Assembly (NCBI GenBank): GCA_019428905.1
Contig: JAHYJN010000006.1
Location: 18,798 to 82,797, forward strand
Source: Candidatus Brevefilum sp.
GTDB lineage: Bacteria > Chloroflexota > Anaerolineae > Anaerolineales > Anaerolineaceae
Direction: 5' to 3'
Length of the DNA stretch: 64,000 nucleotides
Shown here piece by piece: positions 37,967 through 47,197 of the stretch (within the stretch, counting starts at the first letter, position 1; the number at the start of each line of letters is the position of its first letter). A program made the position numbers and the translations under genes. The notes beneath the pieces are model-generated. The model saw only the letters and a list, made by a program, of their open reading frames with translations. It made no database searches and was not told the DNA's origin.

Positions 37967-38534
37967 AGTTTTTTCTTCTCTTCTTTAAGACATGTTCAAA
38001 TAAGGTTGCAAGGTAACATCATCTCCGTTTTCTCAATCACCCTCTGAGAAACTTAGAAATGATACAAATAATTTTTGATATCCAACGATTTTTAATTTCG
38101 AATAATTTTTTTCTTTGGACAAGTGCTCATCCCATACGCTGTCCCAATCATGCGTTATTATATTTTGGCAGGTCTTGCCTTGTTCTTTGTAGAGGACATG
38201 CGGGAAATAATCTTTCGGTCAACGGCCGAGACGTTAAATTCCTGACTTGTATCGGCTATCTAACATTGGGTATTGAAAATATTATAACAGAAGTTAAAAT
38301 CCCTCGCAAGTTAATAATTTTTACTTCAATGACATCATCTGGTGTTTTCCTGCTACCCTTCATAATACTAGAATTTTTCCAGCGGTCAAGACCTGAAGAG
38401 ATCAAATATTAACTCGATTTTCAAACTGGCGACACAAGTACCTTGGCTGCCATCACAAACCGTGTTCGGTTGATCAAAGCTTGCTATGCTATAATCCTTC
38501 ACAGGATCTTAAAAATTCGTCCTAGGAGTTAAAT
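37967..38534. other. Intergenic region between divergent rho and ftsK
   Basis: These 568 bases contain the leaders of both genes. An extended -10 TGCTATAAT with its TATAAT at 38490-38495 could serve ftsK; its -35 is weak. A 117-codon plus-strand frame (38059-38412) has no ribosome site or family resemblance and I do not call it. The rho leader of about 100 or more bases could hold autoregulatory sites, but none is obvious. Confidence 0.5.
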
Positions 38535-40790
38535 ATGGCGCGCCGGCCAATCAAAACATCCAAAGCTAAATCGGGCAGCAAAACCAAAGCGAAAGCAAAG
38601 CCAAAACCAAAAGAACCGCTGCTTTCAGGGGTCTCACCTCAAAGACGTATTGATATTTTTGCGATCATCTTCCTCTTAGTTGGCACGTTGACCTTGATCA
38701 GCCTATTCACCCAGACGAGCGGCAGCCTGACCGGTTGGTGGGTCAAGAACCTCAGCCTGGTTATGGGTTGGGGCGTTTACATCCTGCCATTGGCGTTGAT
38801 CATCATCGGTGCCTGGATGCTTTTCAGAAATGTGGAGCACCTGCCCCGCTTATCGCCTGAGCGGACCGTCGGCATCACCCTGTTCTTTATTAACCTGACA
38901 GCCTGGTTTCACCTGATCATCGATGGCGGCTATCCGCAAGCGGCATTGGGCACTGGCGGCGGGTATATCGGCTCAGCTATCAAGCTGGGTTTGGTCAGAA
39001 CCCTGGGAGAGCCGGGGGCGATCGTCGCTTTGATCGCCTTGCTGCTGATCAGCCTGATTCTCACCCTCGATCTGGTTATGGCCAACATCCTCAAATGGTT
39101 CGGCGCGCTCTGCAAAAGTCTTGGGCAGCAAATCCAAGGGGTGGTTGCCAGGATGCACACCCAACTTCGCACCCGCAGGGAAGTTCGGAAGCAAACGACC
39201 GAGGCTGAAGCAGTGCCAACTCCTGCTGTCGCCTCCCCACAACAAGACCTTCCTGCCAAACGGACCGCTGAAACCGCAGCAGACATGGACCGACAGTATA
39301 CGGACACGCTTCCAGCAGAGCCGGTATGGGTGTTGCCAGACCCACATGAAATTCTTGACCCGGCGGTTGAGCCGCCCGATGATGCAGAAAATGACCGCCA
39401 CCGGGCGCGCGTGATTGAAGAAACCTTGCGCTCCTTTGGTGCCCCAGCTCATGTGGTCGAAATCCACCGCGGTCCGACAGTCACACTGTTTGGGGTTGAA
39501 CCTGACTTCATCGCCTCACGTAATGGCAAAACCAGGGTGCGGGTATCCAAAATCACCGCCTTATCGGATGATTTGGCCCTGGCGCTGGCAGCTGCACGTA
39601 TCCGCATCCAGGCGCCTGTTCCCGGCAAAGGATATATCGGGATCGAAGTCCCCAACCGTCACATCGCGCTGGTGTCCCTCCAGGAAGTGATGGACAGCCC
39701 GGCTTTCAATAACATGTCATCACCACTCAAAATTGCGATGGGAAAGGATGTGTCTGGCAATCCCGTCGCAGCAGATCTGACTGCCATGCCTCACCTATTG
39801 ATCGCTGGCACAACCGGCGCAGGTAAATCTGTGTGTATCAACGATATCCTAACCTGCTTTTTACTCAATAAAACCCCCGACGAACTTCGCCTGGTGCTGG
39901 TCGATCCCAAACGGGTCGAACTGACCGGTTATAACGGCATCCCTCATCTTTTATCGCCGGTGATTGTCGATGCTGAACACGTGGTTGGCGCCTTGCAGTG
40001 GATGATGCGCGAAATGGATAACCGTTATCGTAAGTTCTCCGAAACCCATACCCGGAACATCGCTGACTATAATTTGCGCTGTGAACAAACCCATGAAAAG
40101 AAATTACCCTATTTACTGGTGGTCATTGACGAGCTCTCTGACCTGATGATGCTAGCCCCAGACGAAACAGAACGCGCCATCACCCGCTTAGCACAGTTAG
40201 CTCGGGCAACCGGCATCCACCTGATCATCGCCACCCAGCGTCCCTCGACCGACATCCTGACTGGCTTAATCAAAGCCAACTTCCCCGCCCGGATTGCCTT
40301 TGCAGTCGCCTCATCCGTCGATAGCCGGGTTATCCTCGATCACCCAGGGGCTGAGCGCCTGCTCGGTCGTGGCGATATGCTTTTCCAGGCACCAGATGCC
40401 CCGGCACCCATCCGCATCCAAAGCGCTTATGTCTCTGATGCGGAAATCAACCGCCTGACGGCATATTGGCGCAGTTTCACTGTTTCAGATCACGCGCCAG
40501 AACGCCCAGACCAATCAGCGGCCTTTCACTCGAACCGGGGAGTCGCCCTGAAACAAGTCCCCCTATGGGAAGAGGTTGAAGATCAAGATCGCGACCCCAA
40601 ATATGAACAGGCACTGGAAGTCATCCGCGAAGAAGGGCAGGCGTCCGTCTCAATGCTGCAGCGCAAAATGCGCATCGGTTACACCCGGGCCGCCCGCTTG
40701 ATTGACAAGCTGCAAGAAAAGGGCATCATCAGCGAACCCGACCCCAAAACCCAGATTCGGACCATCCTCGAATCCGGCCAGGATGATTGA
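38535..40790 (+). CDS. ftsK: FtsK/SpoIIIE family DNA translocase
   Basis: The 751-residue protein has a basic N-terminal tail, four membrane helices (about 35-180) and a linker. The alpha/beta motor follows with Walker A GTTGAGKS (425-432) and Walker B LLVVIDELSDL, then RGDMLF. A C-terminal winged-helix gamma domain (SVSMLQRKMRIGYTRAARLIDKLQEKGII) recognises orienting DNA motifs. It pumps chromosomal DNA across the division septum. The linker is short (about 120 residues) compared with E. coli FtsK. CTAGGAG precedes the start. Confidence 0.95.
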   Translation: MARRPIKTSKAKSGSKTKAKAKPKPKEPLLSGVSPQRRIDIFAIIFLLVGTLTLISLFTQTSGSLTGWWVKNLSLVMGWGVYILPLALIIIGAWMLFRNVEHLPRLSPERTVGITLFFINLTAWFHLIIDGGYPQAALGTGGGYIGSAIKLGLVRTLGEPGAIVALIALLLISLILTLDLVMANILKWFGALCKSLGQQIQGVVARMHTQLRTRREVRKQTTEAEAVPTPAVASPQQDLPAKRTAETAADMDRQYTDTLPAEPVWVLPDPHEILDPAVEPPDDAENDRHRARVIEETLRSFGAPAHVVEIHRGPTVTLFGVEPDFIASRNGKTRVRVSKITALSDDLALALAAARIRIQAPVPGKGYIGIEVPNRHIALVSLQEVMDSPAFNNMSSPLKIAMGKDVSGNPVAADLTAMPHLLIAGTTGAGKSVCINDILTCFLLNKTPDELRLVLVDPKRVELTGYNGIPHLLSPVIVDAEHVVGALQWMMREMDNRYRKFSETHTRNIADYNLRCEQTHEKKLPYLLVVIDELSDLMMLAPDETERAITRLAQLARATGIHLIIATQRPSTDILTGLIKANFPARIAFAVASSVDSRVILDHPGAERLLGRGDMLFQAPDAPAPIRIQSAYVSDAEINRLTAYWRSFTVSDHAPERPDQSAAFHSNRGVALKQVPLWEEVEDQDRDPKYEQALEVIREEGQASVSMLQRKMRIGYTRAARLIDKLQEKGIISEPDPKTQIRTILESGQDD

Positions 40791-40826
40791 TTGAATACGC
40801 TTATTTTTTTAACGGATTTTGGTAAA

Positions 40827-40854
40827 TTGACAATTACCACTTAACCGGTACAAT
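40827..40854 (+). promoter_or_regulatory. Distal promoter of the S1-domain gene
   Basis: A perfect TTGACA (40827-40832), a 16-bp spacer and TACAAT (40849-40854). Confidence 0.6.
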
Positions 40855-40903
40855 AGAAAGGCTGATTATCCATTTTGTAATGGGAGCAATTATCGCGCGA
40901 GGG

Positions 40904-40932
40904 TTGTCAAGAACTTAATTAACCCTTATAAT
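40904..40932 (+). promoter_or_regulatory. Proximal promoter of the S1-domain gene
   Basis: TTGTCA (40904-40909), a 17-bp spacer and a perfect TATAAT (40927-40932), 34 bases before the start codon. With the distal copy this makes tandem promoters, as expected for a strongly expressed translation gene. Confidence 0.65.
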
Positions 40933-40966
40933 CAGTGAGAAATTCAACTCTGGAGTGACTTATTTT

Positions 40967-42673
40967 ATGGACCAAAATGATGTAGTGAAAACAACGGGGG
41001 AAGAGGAAAGCCAGGCGCAACCTGTAAATAAAATGGAAGCCTTATTAGCTGAAGAAGGATTAACCATTGACTTTCCGAAGCGCGGTGAAATCCGCAAAGG
41101 TACGATTGCCAGCATCAGTGACGGGCAGATCCTGGTCAGTGTTGGCGCGAAATCAGAGGGCATTCTTGCTGGTAAAGAGCTGGATGCCATCGATGAGGAA
41201 GATCGACAATCATTCAAGGTAGGCGAAGAGATCACCGTTTACGTCATCACGCCGGAAGACTCAAACGGAAACCTGGTTCTCTCGTATACGCGGGCTATGG
41301 AAGAAGAGAACTGGCAGACCGCTGAAGAATTGTTGGGATCTGAAGACTCCTTCACTTCCAAGATCGAGGGTTTCAACAAGGGCGGCCTTTTGGTGCCCTT
41401 GGGAACCATCCGTGGTTTTGTGCCTGCCTCTCAAATTGGCCTGAGCCGCCGCTTGACGATCACAGGCAATTCGCCTGAAGAACGTTACAGCGAGATGGTC
41501 GGTGAACAGATTGAAGTCTGTGTGATTGAAGTAGACCGCGATCGCCGTCGTCTGATCCTCTCTGAACGTGCTGCCAGCAGCGATACCCGCGATACGATCA
41601 AAGATAAGGTCATCGAAGATCTTAAAGAGGGCGAAATTCGCACCGGCCGCGTAACCAGCCTGGCTGATTTTGGCGCGTTTGTCAACATCAGCGGCGCCGA
41701 TGGCCTCGTCCACCTATCTGAACTTTCTTGGGAACATGTCAATCACCCCAGCGAGATCTTAGAGGTCGGACAGGAGATCAAAGTTAAGGTGATCAGCATC
41801 GATCCGGAACGCAAGCGGATTGGGCTGTCAATCAGGCGCCTGCAGGACGACCCCTGGGAAGACCAGGTGGGTGCGCTGACAGAAGGGCAGTTGGTTGAAG
41901 GCAAAATCACCCGCCTGACTAATTTTGGCGCCTTTGCCCGCTTGCTGCTGGATGACGTCGAGGGCGACCTTGAGGGTCTGATCCACATTTCTGAGATTAG
42001 CGAAGATCGCATTGAGCATCCCAAAGAGCTGCTCAAAGAAGGTGATGTGCTCACCCTGCGTATCATCAAAATTGAAGAGGATACTCACCGGATCGGACTG
42101 AGCATGCGCCGAGTGGACTCACCGGCTTACACCGACCTTGACTGGAAAACCTTCACAGAAGAATTCGACCTTAGTGAGCTCTCAGAAGATGATCAGGACG
42201 AAATACCTGCAGAGGATGCAGTAGCTGATGTTGAATCGCTTGAAGAAGAACCAGCAGACGAATTAGCTGAAGTCGAAGCTGAAGTTGAAGTTGAAGCTGA
42301 AGCTGAAGTCGATGCTGAAGTTGAAGCTGAAGTTGAAGCTGAAGTTGAAGTTGAAGCTGAAGTTGAAGCTGAAGTTGAAGCTGAAGTTGAAGCTGAAGTC
42401 GAAGCTGAAGTTGAAGTTGAAGCTGAAGCTGAAGTCGATGCTGAAGTTGAAGCTGAAGTTGAAGCTGAAGCTGAAGTTGAAGCTGAAGTTGAAGCTGAAG
42501 TTGAAGCTGAAGTCGAAGCTGAAGTTGAAGCTGAAGTCGATGCTGAAGTTGAAGCTGAATCTGAAGTCGATGAGGATCCTGCTGAAGAGCCAGCACCGGA
42601 AGCAGAGACACCTGACGCAACGGATGACGAGGTCCTCTTAGAAGAAGGTACCCCAGAATCCGAAGAAGAATAA
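40967..42673 (+). CDS. rpsA: S1 RNA-binding domain protein (ribosomal protein S1 homologue) with long acidic repeat tail
   Basis: The 568-residue protein has four S1 (OB-fold) domains at about residues 35-105, 125-195, 210-285 and 295-375; the third and fourth are the most typical (SLADFGAFVNISGADGLVHLSEL and RLTNFGAFARLL). S1 proteins bind mRNA and help initiation on the 30S subunit. From about residue 430 the chain becomes an almost pure Glu/Ala/Val repeat of about 100 residues, encoded by a DNA minisatellite. The S1 part matches the bacterial four-domain type; the tail is unusual. I chose ATG 40967, with CTGGAGTG upstream. A strong terminator follows. Confidence 0.88.
   Translation: MDQNDVVKTTGEEESQAQPVNKMEALLAEEGLTIDFPKRGEIRKGTIASISDGQILVSVGAKSEGILAGKELDAIDEEDRQSFKVGEEITVYVITPEDSNGNLVLSYTRAMEEENWQTAEELLGSEDSFTSKIEGFNKGGLLVPLGTIRGFVPASQIGLSRRLTITGNSPEERYSEMVGEQIEVCVIEVDRDRRRLILSERAASSDTRDTIKDKVIEDLKEGEIRTGRVTSLADFGAFVNISGADGLVHLSELSWEHVNHPSEILEVGQEIKVKVISIDPERKRIGLSIRRLQDDPWEDQVGALTEGQLVEGKITRLTNFGAFARLLLDDVEGDLEGLIHISEISEDRIEHPKELLKEGDVLTLRIIKIEEDTHRIGLSMRRVDSPAYTDLDWKTFTEEFDLSELSEDDQDEIPAEDAVADVESLEEEPADELAEVEAEVEVEAEAEVDAEVEAEVEAEVEVEAEVEAEVEAEVEAEVEAEVEVEAEAEVDAEVEAEVEAEAEVEAEVEAEVEAEVEAEVEAEVDAEVEAESEVDEDPAEEPAPEAETPDATDDEVLLEEGTPESEEE
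42267..42570 (+). repeat. GAAGCTGAAGTT minisatellite inside the S1 gene
   Basis: About 300 bases consist of tandem hexamers GAAGCT, GAAGTT, GAAGTC and a few GATGCT. They always keep a 6-base period and so encode Glu-Ala/Glu-Val dipeptides. Higher-order blocks of about 120-130 bases (for example around GAAGTCGATGCTGAAGTT at 42307, 42433 and 42535) also recur, suggesting past duplication by slippage or recombination. Slippage by whole hexamers would keep the reading frame. Confidence 0.95.
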
Positions 42674-42688
42674 TTCATCAAGTATTCA

Positions 42689-42720
42689 GGCGCTCCGGGA
42701 TTCCGGAGCGCCATGCTTTT
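42689..42720 (+). terminator. Terminator after the S1-domain gene
   Basis: GGCGCTCCGG and CCGGAGCGCC form a perfect 10-bp GC-rich stem with a 4-nt loop, followed by ATGCTTTT. It sits between the S1 gene and the dipeptidase gene. Confidence 0.85.
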
Positions 42721-42726
42721 AACCTC

Positions 42727-43827
42727 ATGACACTTATCATCGATTCCCACCAAGATTTGGCATGGAATATGATCAACCTCGGACGCGATTATGCGGGTTC
42801 TGCATTCGCGATTCGTGAGGCAGAAAAAAACACCCCGATACCAGCGTATAACGGCAATTCTCTGCTCGGCTGGCCGGAATACCAAGAAGCGAACATTGCC
42901 ATTGTCTTTGGTACGCTTTTTTGTCTACCACACCGCCTTGTTGAGGGCACATACGACATTCAATGCTACCAAACCCCGCAAGAAGCGCATGATTGCTATC
43001 GCCAAAACCTAGATGCCTACCTGCGCCTGGCTGACCAGCATCCGGAAAAATTCCGTTTATTACACAGTAAACCTGAACTCAACGAACACCTGTCGCAATG
43101 GCAGTCGCACCAAGAGCAAACATGGGAGGTTAACCCCCCGGTTGGGATTGTGGTTTTGATGGAAGGCGCAGACGGCATACGTGAACCCGCTGAGGTTGAG
43201 CAATGGTTCGCGTGGGGCGTCCGTATCATCGGACCTGCTTGGGCGGCCACCCGTTACTGCGGCGGCACACACGAACCTGGTCCCCTAACCAAAGCAGGCT
43301 ATGCCCTCTTAGACCACATGGCAGAACTGGGCATGGTCCTTGATATCAGCCATATGGATCACCTATCCGCACGTCAGTCTTTAGACCATTACGCGGGACA
43401 AGTGATTGCCTCCCATTCCAACGCCGAAGCGTTGATCCCCGGCATCCCTTCAAACCGGCATCTTAAGGATGAAACCATCCGCCAACTTGTCGAGCGCGAC
43501 GGTGTGATGGGTATTGTGCCCCTGAATGGGTTCCTGGATTGGGAATGGCGAAACCATGGTGGGCGTGAAACGATCAGCCTTGAAAAATACATCGATCAGA
43601 TCGATTACATCTGCCAGATTGCCGGTGACACTAGCCACGTCGGCATTGGAACTGATTTTGATGGCGGTTATGGCGTTGAATCAGTCCCATATGAAGTCGA
43701 AACCATTGCAGATTTACCTAAAATGATCCCACACTTGGAAAAAAGAGGTTACAATCAAGAAGACATTGAGCGCATATTAAACGGCAATTGGCTCAGGATC
43801 TTAGATAACAACCTGCCCACTTCATGA
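42727..43827 (+). CDS. Membrane dipeptidase (M19 renal dipeptidase family)
   Basis: The 366-residue protein starts with IIDSHQDLAWN (HxD zinc ligands at about 7-9), has the bridging Glu in LMEGADGI near 140, LDISHMDHLS near 203 and SHSNAEAL near 225, and GIGTDFDGGYG near 310. These are the M19 dipeptidase motifs. It hydrolyses dipeptides, often with a D-amino acid. No signal peptide is present, so it is cytoplasmic. The following gene overlaps it by four bases (ATGA). Confidence 0.9.
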   Translation: MTLIIDSHQDLAWNMINLGRDYAGSAFAIREAEKNTPIPAYNGNSLLGWPEYQEANIAIVFGTLFCLPHRLVEGTYDIQCYQTPQEAHDCYRQNLDAYLRLADQHPEKFRLLHSKPELNEHLSQWQSHQEQTWEVNPPVGIVVLMEGADGIREPAEVEQWFAWGVRIIGPAWAATRYCGGTHEPGPLTKAGYALLDHMAELGMVLDISHMDHLSARQSLDHYAGQVIASHSNAEALIPGIPSNRHLKDETIRQLVERDGVMGIVPLNGFLDWEWRNHGGRETISLEKYIDQIDYICQIAGDTSHVGIGTDFDGGYGVESVPYEVETIADLPKMIPHLEKRGYNQEDIERILNGNWLRILDNNLPTS

Positions 43828-44441
43828 CACACCCAACAGACCCTAACCCACAAAACACTGACCAGGCATTTTTACTGCCCTATTCTGATGATCAACCCTC
43901 AGAATTGGAGCTGCCCACATCAAAAAACCGCATTCGGATTGGCTTATGGTTGGCCATGATCGGGTATGTGATCTTTTTGCTTGGCGCTCGTCCCAGCTTG
44001 TTTGGCCTGGACCGCAGCCCGGTGGTGGGTTTCGTCCAGATCTCTGTGTTCCTAATCGGTTTAGTTTTCATCATTTTGGGCGGTCACCTGACGCTCTCCT
44101 CGCTTTGGCCTGAAGGGGAAAAAACCATCGCAGCCCAAATCGGTTCTCGCCTGATCAGCACCGGTTATGTGATATGTTTGTTTACCGGGATGGCGGATAT
44201 TTTTGGTTTGGGAAGCCACCCCCTGCCAAACGTCTTTTTTGGTCCTTTGCAAGCCCAGGGAATGGCTCTGGGGATGATGACCATCGCTGTGGGTTTCTTG
44301 CTCATGATCCGCTATAAACGCCGAATCAATGGGAAACTATCAAACCACGCTGCTCAGCCCGACGAAAATCAGGCAACAGACCATCAGGATGCAGATGAAG
44401 GTGAGGCGATTAATATTTCCTTATCGACTCTTTTTCAATAG
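43824..44441 (+). CDS. Hypothetical membrane protein
   Basis: The 205-residue protein has four hydrophobic helices between about residues 40 and 160 and polar ends. I do not recognise a family. Its start overlaps the stop of the dipeptidase gene (ATGA), so the two are co-translated. The 3' end overlaps the convergent oxidoreductase gene by 32 bases, which is uncommon here and means transcripts would be complementary at their ends. Confidence 0.7.
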   Translation: MTHPTDPNPQNTDQAFLLPYSDDQPSELELPTSKNRIRIGLWLAMIGYVIFLLGARPSLFGLDRSPVVGFVQISVFLIGLVFIILGGHLTLSSLWPEGEKTIAAQIGSRLISTGYVICLFTGMADIFGLGSHPLPNVFFGPLQAQGMALGMMTIAVGFLLMIRYKRRINGKLSNHAAQPDENQATDHQDADEGEAINISLSTLFQ

Positions 44442-45747
44442 CTTCCAGCATCGCTTCATTTGAAGAAAATTTAAATTCTGGCAGCCCTTTTTCAAGGGCG
44501 ATTTTGTTTTCAAGGGCCCATAAAATTTCCAGGTCAGGGAGATCAACCATTCTCTTATCAATTTCTGGCAACCGACCCAAAGCATCCTCAATTTCAGTCT
44601 GTGGTTTGGACATCAGTGTCTCCAAGTAATCCAATATGGCCCTGGCACCCCGTTCAGCATCCTTGCGCGCTAACCCAACAATCCCTTCACTGGCTAAACG
44701 CGCCCACCCACAGACGAAGATGTCATCACAGTTGACACACAGATCGGGGTTGTAAACCTCGTATGAAATGCCGTCAATTGGAAAGCGTGGTTCAGGTGAG
44801 GTGAGGTAATTTCCCTGCGCAACAGGCAGACCTAACCCTGGATCCACTTGCGATCCGATCGAGAAAATAATCGTATCAGCAGACACAGTCTCATATTGCC
44901 CCGTACCGCGTGCAAGGATAAAGCCATCTTTTTGCACCAACTCGTTGATTTCAAACTCAATCGCCCTGACCCGGCCTATCTCATCACCAATCAGCCGGCG
45001 GGGAGACCGCAAAAAACGCATCCGGAAGGTCATTCCGCTAGCACAATCCTGGGATTTTTCCCGGGCCTCCGCTAACATCAAAAAGAAATCAGTTGCATCT
45101 TCACCCACGCTCTTCAAAGTCGGGGCAGCCTCATCTACGGCTGATTTAATGGCCGTCAGGTCTAGACAGCCAGCCACAGGTTCCAATGTTTGCGTGTCAA
45201 ACTTTACCGCACCTGGGCCGCGTCGCGCATAAGCGGTCATCTCACCGGGATGCTGATCTCGTTTCAGGTAATGCACAATGTCCAACATCACGTTGCCCAC
45301 GCCAATCACCGCAATCTCATTACCAAAATCGAATTGTTGATCAACCCGTTCGGGCAGCTGGTTGTATTGAAACACAATATCGTTGGCGTGGTAAACCCCA
45401 TCCAGGTCTTCACCAGGCAACCCCAACCAGTTATTTTCTTGGGCACCGGTCGTCACCATGATAGCCTGGAAACCTGCCCGGCGCAGCTGGTCAAACTTGA
45501 TCTGACCGGACTGGCCTACAGTCACGTTCCCCAGGTACCTGACAGATGGCATCCTTATAATGCGTTTAAACTGCGCCATTAAGCCGGTGCGCATTTTGTG
45601 TTTGTCAGGGAAGATTCCGTACTCTGCCAGCCCGCCTGGTTTGATATCACGGTTAAATAAAACCACCTGCACGCCCTGGCGAGCGAGATACTGAGCCGCA
45701 TATAACCCCGCCGGGCCGGCTCCAATCACAGCGACAAGATAATTCAT
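44410..45747 (-). CDS. Adrenodoxin-reductase-like FAD oxidoreductase (ferredoxin-NADP reductase, FprA-like)
   Basis: The protein of about 445 residues has an N-terminal FAD-binding motif VAVIGAGPAGLYAAQYLA, then GGLAEYGIFPDKHKMR, which matches the GLVRYGVAPDHPKIK block of adrenodoxin reductases. LGLPGEDLDGVYHANDIV and the NADP-binding IAVIGVGNVMLDIV follow. It probably transfers electrons between NADPH and ferredoxin. A glutamate synthase small-subunit-like role is possible, but the N-terminal cysteine cluster is missing. ATG 45747 begins directly at the FAD fold; an upstream TTG would add ten unlikely residues. Confidence 0.85.
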   Translation of the reverse strand: MNYLVAVIGAGPAGLYAAQYLARQGVQVVLFNRDIKPGGLAEYGIFPDKHKMRTGLMAQFKRIIRMPSVRYLGNVTVGQSGQIKFDQLRRAGFQAIMVTTGAQENNWLGLPGEDLDGVYHANDIVFQYNQLPERVDQQFDFGNEIAVIGVGNVMLDIVHYLKRDQHPGEMTAYARRGPGAVKFDTQTLEPVAGCLDLTAIKSAVDEAAPTLKSVGEDATDFFLMLAEAREKSQDCASGMTFRMRFLRSPRRLIGDEIGRVRAIEFEINELVQKDGFILARGTGQYETVSADTIIFSIGSQVDPGLGLPVAQGNYLTSPEPRFPIDGISYEVYNPDLCVNCDDIFVCGWARLASEGIVGLARKDAERGARAILDYLETLMSKPQTEIEDALGRLPEIDKRMVDLPDLEILWALENKIALEKGLPEFKFSSNEAMLEAIEKESIRKY

Positions 45748-45910
45748 TTGGGAATGCACTGAATAATTACACCTCAATTTAAAGTTTAGACGCCTTACTT
45801 GTCATTATTCGCATATAATCATGGTTACAATAGCACTCAATATTATACTGGATTGACCATTCTCATCTTAACCCTGTTCAATCCTTGGGAGAAAACACTA
45901 AAGCAAATCT

Positions 45911-47191
45911 ATGACGAATTCAACTCAGTTCATAACTTTATCCAATGGATTGTCAATCCACCTGAAGGAAATCCACACGGCACCGATTATCAGCACCTGG
46001 GTTTGGTATCGGGTGGGATCGCGGAATGAAACACCCGGAAAAACCGGTATCTCCCATTGGGTCGAACACATGCAATTTAAAGGCACCCAGGCCTTTCCAG
46101 CTGGCATTCTCGACCGGGAGATCTCACGAGTCGGTGGTGTGTGGAATGCGCTGACTCACCTGGATTGGACAACCTATTTCGAAACCTTACCTGCCCACAT
46201 CTTTGACATCAGCCTTTCGTTAGAAGCAGACCGCATGATCAACAGCCAGTTTGACGGTCTGGAGGTTGAACGAGAGCGGACGGTCATCATTTCAGAAAGG
46301 GAAGGTAACGAAAACCAACCCCTGTTTTTATTAGGAGAAGCCGTCCAAAATAAGGCATTTTCACAACACCCTTATCAACACGAGGTGATTGGTGAAAAAG
46401 AGGACCTTCACACCATCACACGCGATGACCTGTACCATCACTATCGCCGGTTCTACCAACCTGCCAACGCTGTCTTAGCCATCGCGGGGGATTTTGAGAC
46501 CCAGTCCATGCTCGAAAGGATCAACCAGATTTTTGGAGAGATTCCACCGGGGGAGTCTGTCAAACAAAAACTTCCCCTGGAACCGCCCCAGACGGGTGAG
46601 AAAAGCGTGCACGTCACCGGGCCGGGGGAAACCAGTTATATGCAAATCGCCTACCATGCACCCAGTGCCAGCAACCCGGATTTCTTCACCCTAACCGTAC
46701 TGGACAGTCTGCTCACCGGTCCCAGCAGCCTTAATATGTTCGGTTCTGGCGGGACAAGCAATAAAACTAGCCGCCTGTACCGCGCCCTGGTTGAAGGCGA
46801 GATCTCGGTCTCGTGCCAAGGTGTATTGCAAGCCACTCTGGACCCTTACCTGTATTCCATCAACCTGACAGTCCATCCCTTCCACACGCCGGAGGAGGTG
46901 CTGAACGCCGTCGACCAGGAGATTCAGCGGGTTTTAGATTCCCCGGTAACCAGCGCAGAAATCGAACGGGCCATCAAGCAAGCCAAAGCTTTATTCGCTT
47001 TCAGCAGTGAGAACATCTCCAACCAGGCTTTTTGGCTGGGTTACGCTGAGATGTTCGATAGTTATGATTGGTTCGAAAACTATGTGGATCACCTCGCCCA
47101 GGTCACACCAGAAAAAGTCCTCGAAATCGCCCGAACCTACCTGCACCCAAATAACCGCGTGGTCGGTTTTTACACCCCTGAAGGTGGTTAG
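45911..47191 (+). CDS. M16 family zinc peptidase, catalytic subunit-like
   Basis: The 426-residue protein has the inverted zinc motif HxxEH as HWVEH (residues 49-53) and the downstream acidic ligand region EVERERTVIISEREGNEN near 120. These are the metal ligands of insulinase/mitochondrial processing peptidase-like enzymes. Such proteins work in pairs, and the next gene encodes a partner. It degrades or processes peptides in the cytoplasm; no signal peptide is seen. Confidence 0.93.
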   Translation: MTNSTQFITLSNGLSIHLKEIHTAPIISTWVWYRVGSRNETPGKTGISHWVEHMQFKGTQAFPAGILDREISRVGGVWNALTHLDWTTYFETLPAHIFDISLSLEADRMINSQFDGLEVERERTVIISEREGNENQPLFLLGEAVQNKAFSQHPYQHEVIGEKEDLHTITRDDLYHHYRRFYQPANAVLAIAGDFETQSMLERINQIFGEIPPGESVKQKLPLEPPQTGEKSVHVTGPGETSYMQIAYHAPSASNPDFFTLTVLDSLLTGPSSLNMFGSGGTSNKTSRLYRALVEGEISVSCQGVLQATLDPYLYSINLTVHPFHTPEEVLNAVDQEIQRVLDSPVTSAEIERAIKQAKALFAFSSENISNQAFWLGYAEMFDSYDWFENYVDHLAQVTPEKVLEIARTYLHPNNRVVGFYTPEGG

Positions 47192-47197
47192 CCAGCA

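Noticed and set aside
38059..38412. 117-codon frame between rho and ftsK
   Set aside because: Composition is odd, no ribosome site, no recognisable domain.
42267..42570. CRISPR array
   Set aside because: The repeat is a continuous coding hexamer with no spacers; no other array-like spacing was found in the window.
42285..42641. 118-codon plus-strand frame encoding Lys-Leu repeats, and long Leu-Gln and Ser-Thr-Ala frames on the minus strand
   Set aside because: All are shadows of the hexamer minisatellite in the S1 gene; they have no start signals.
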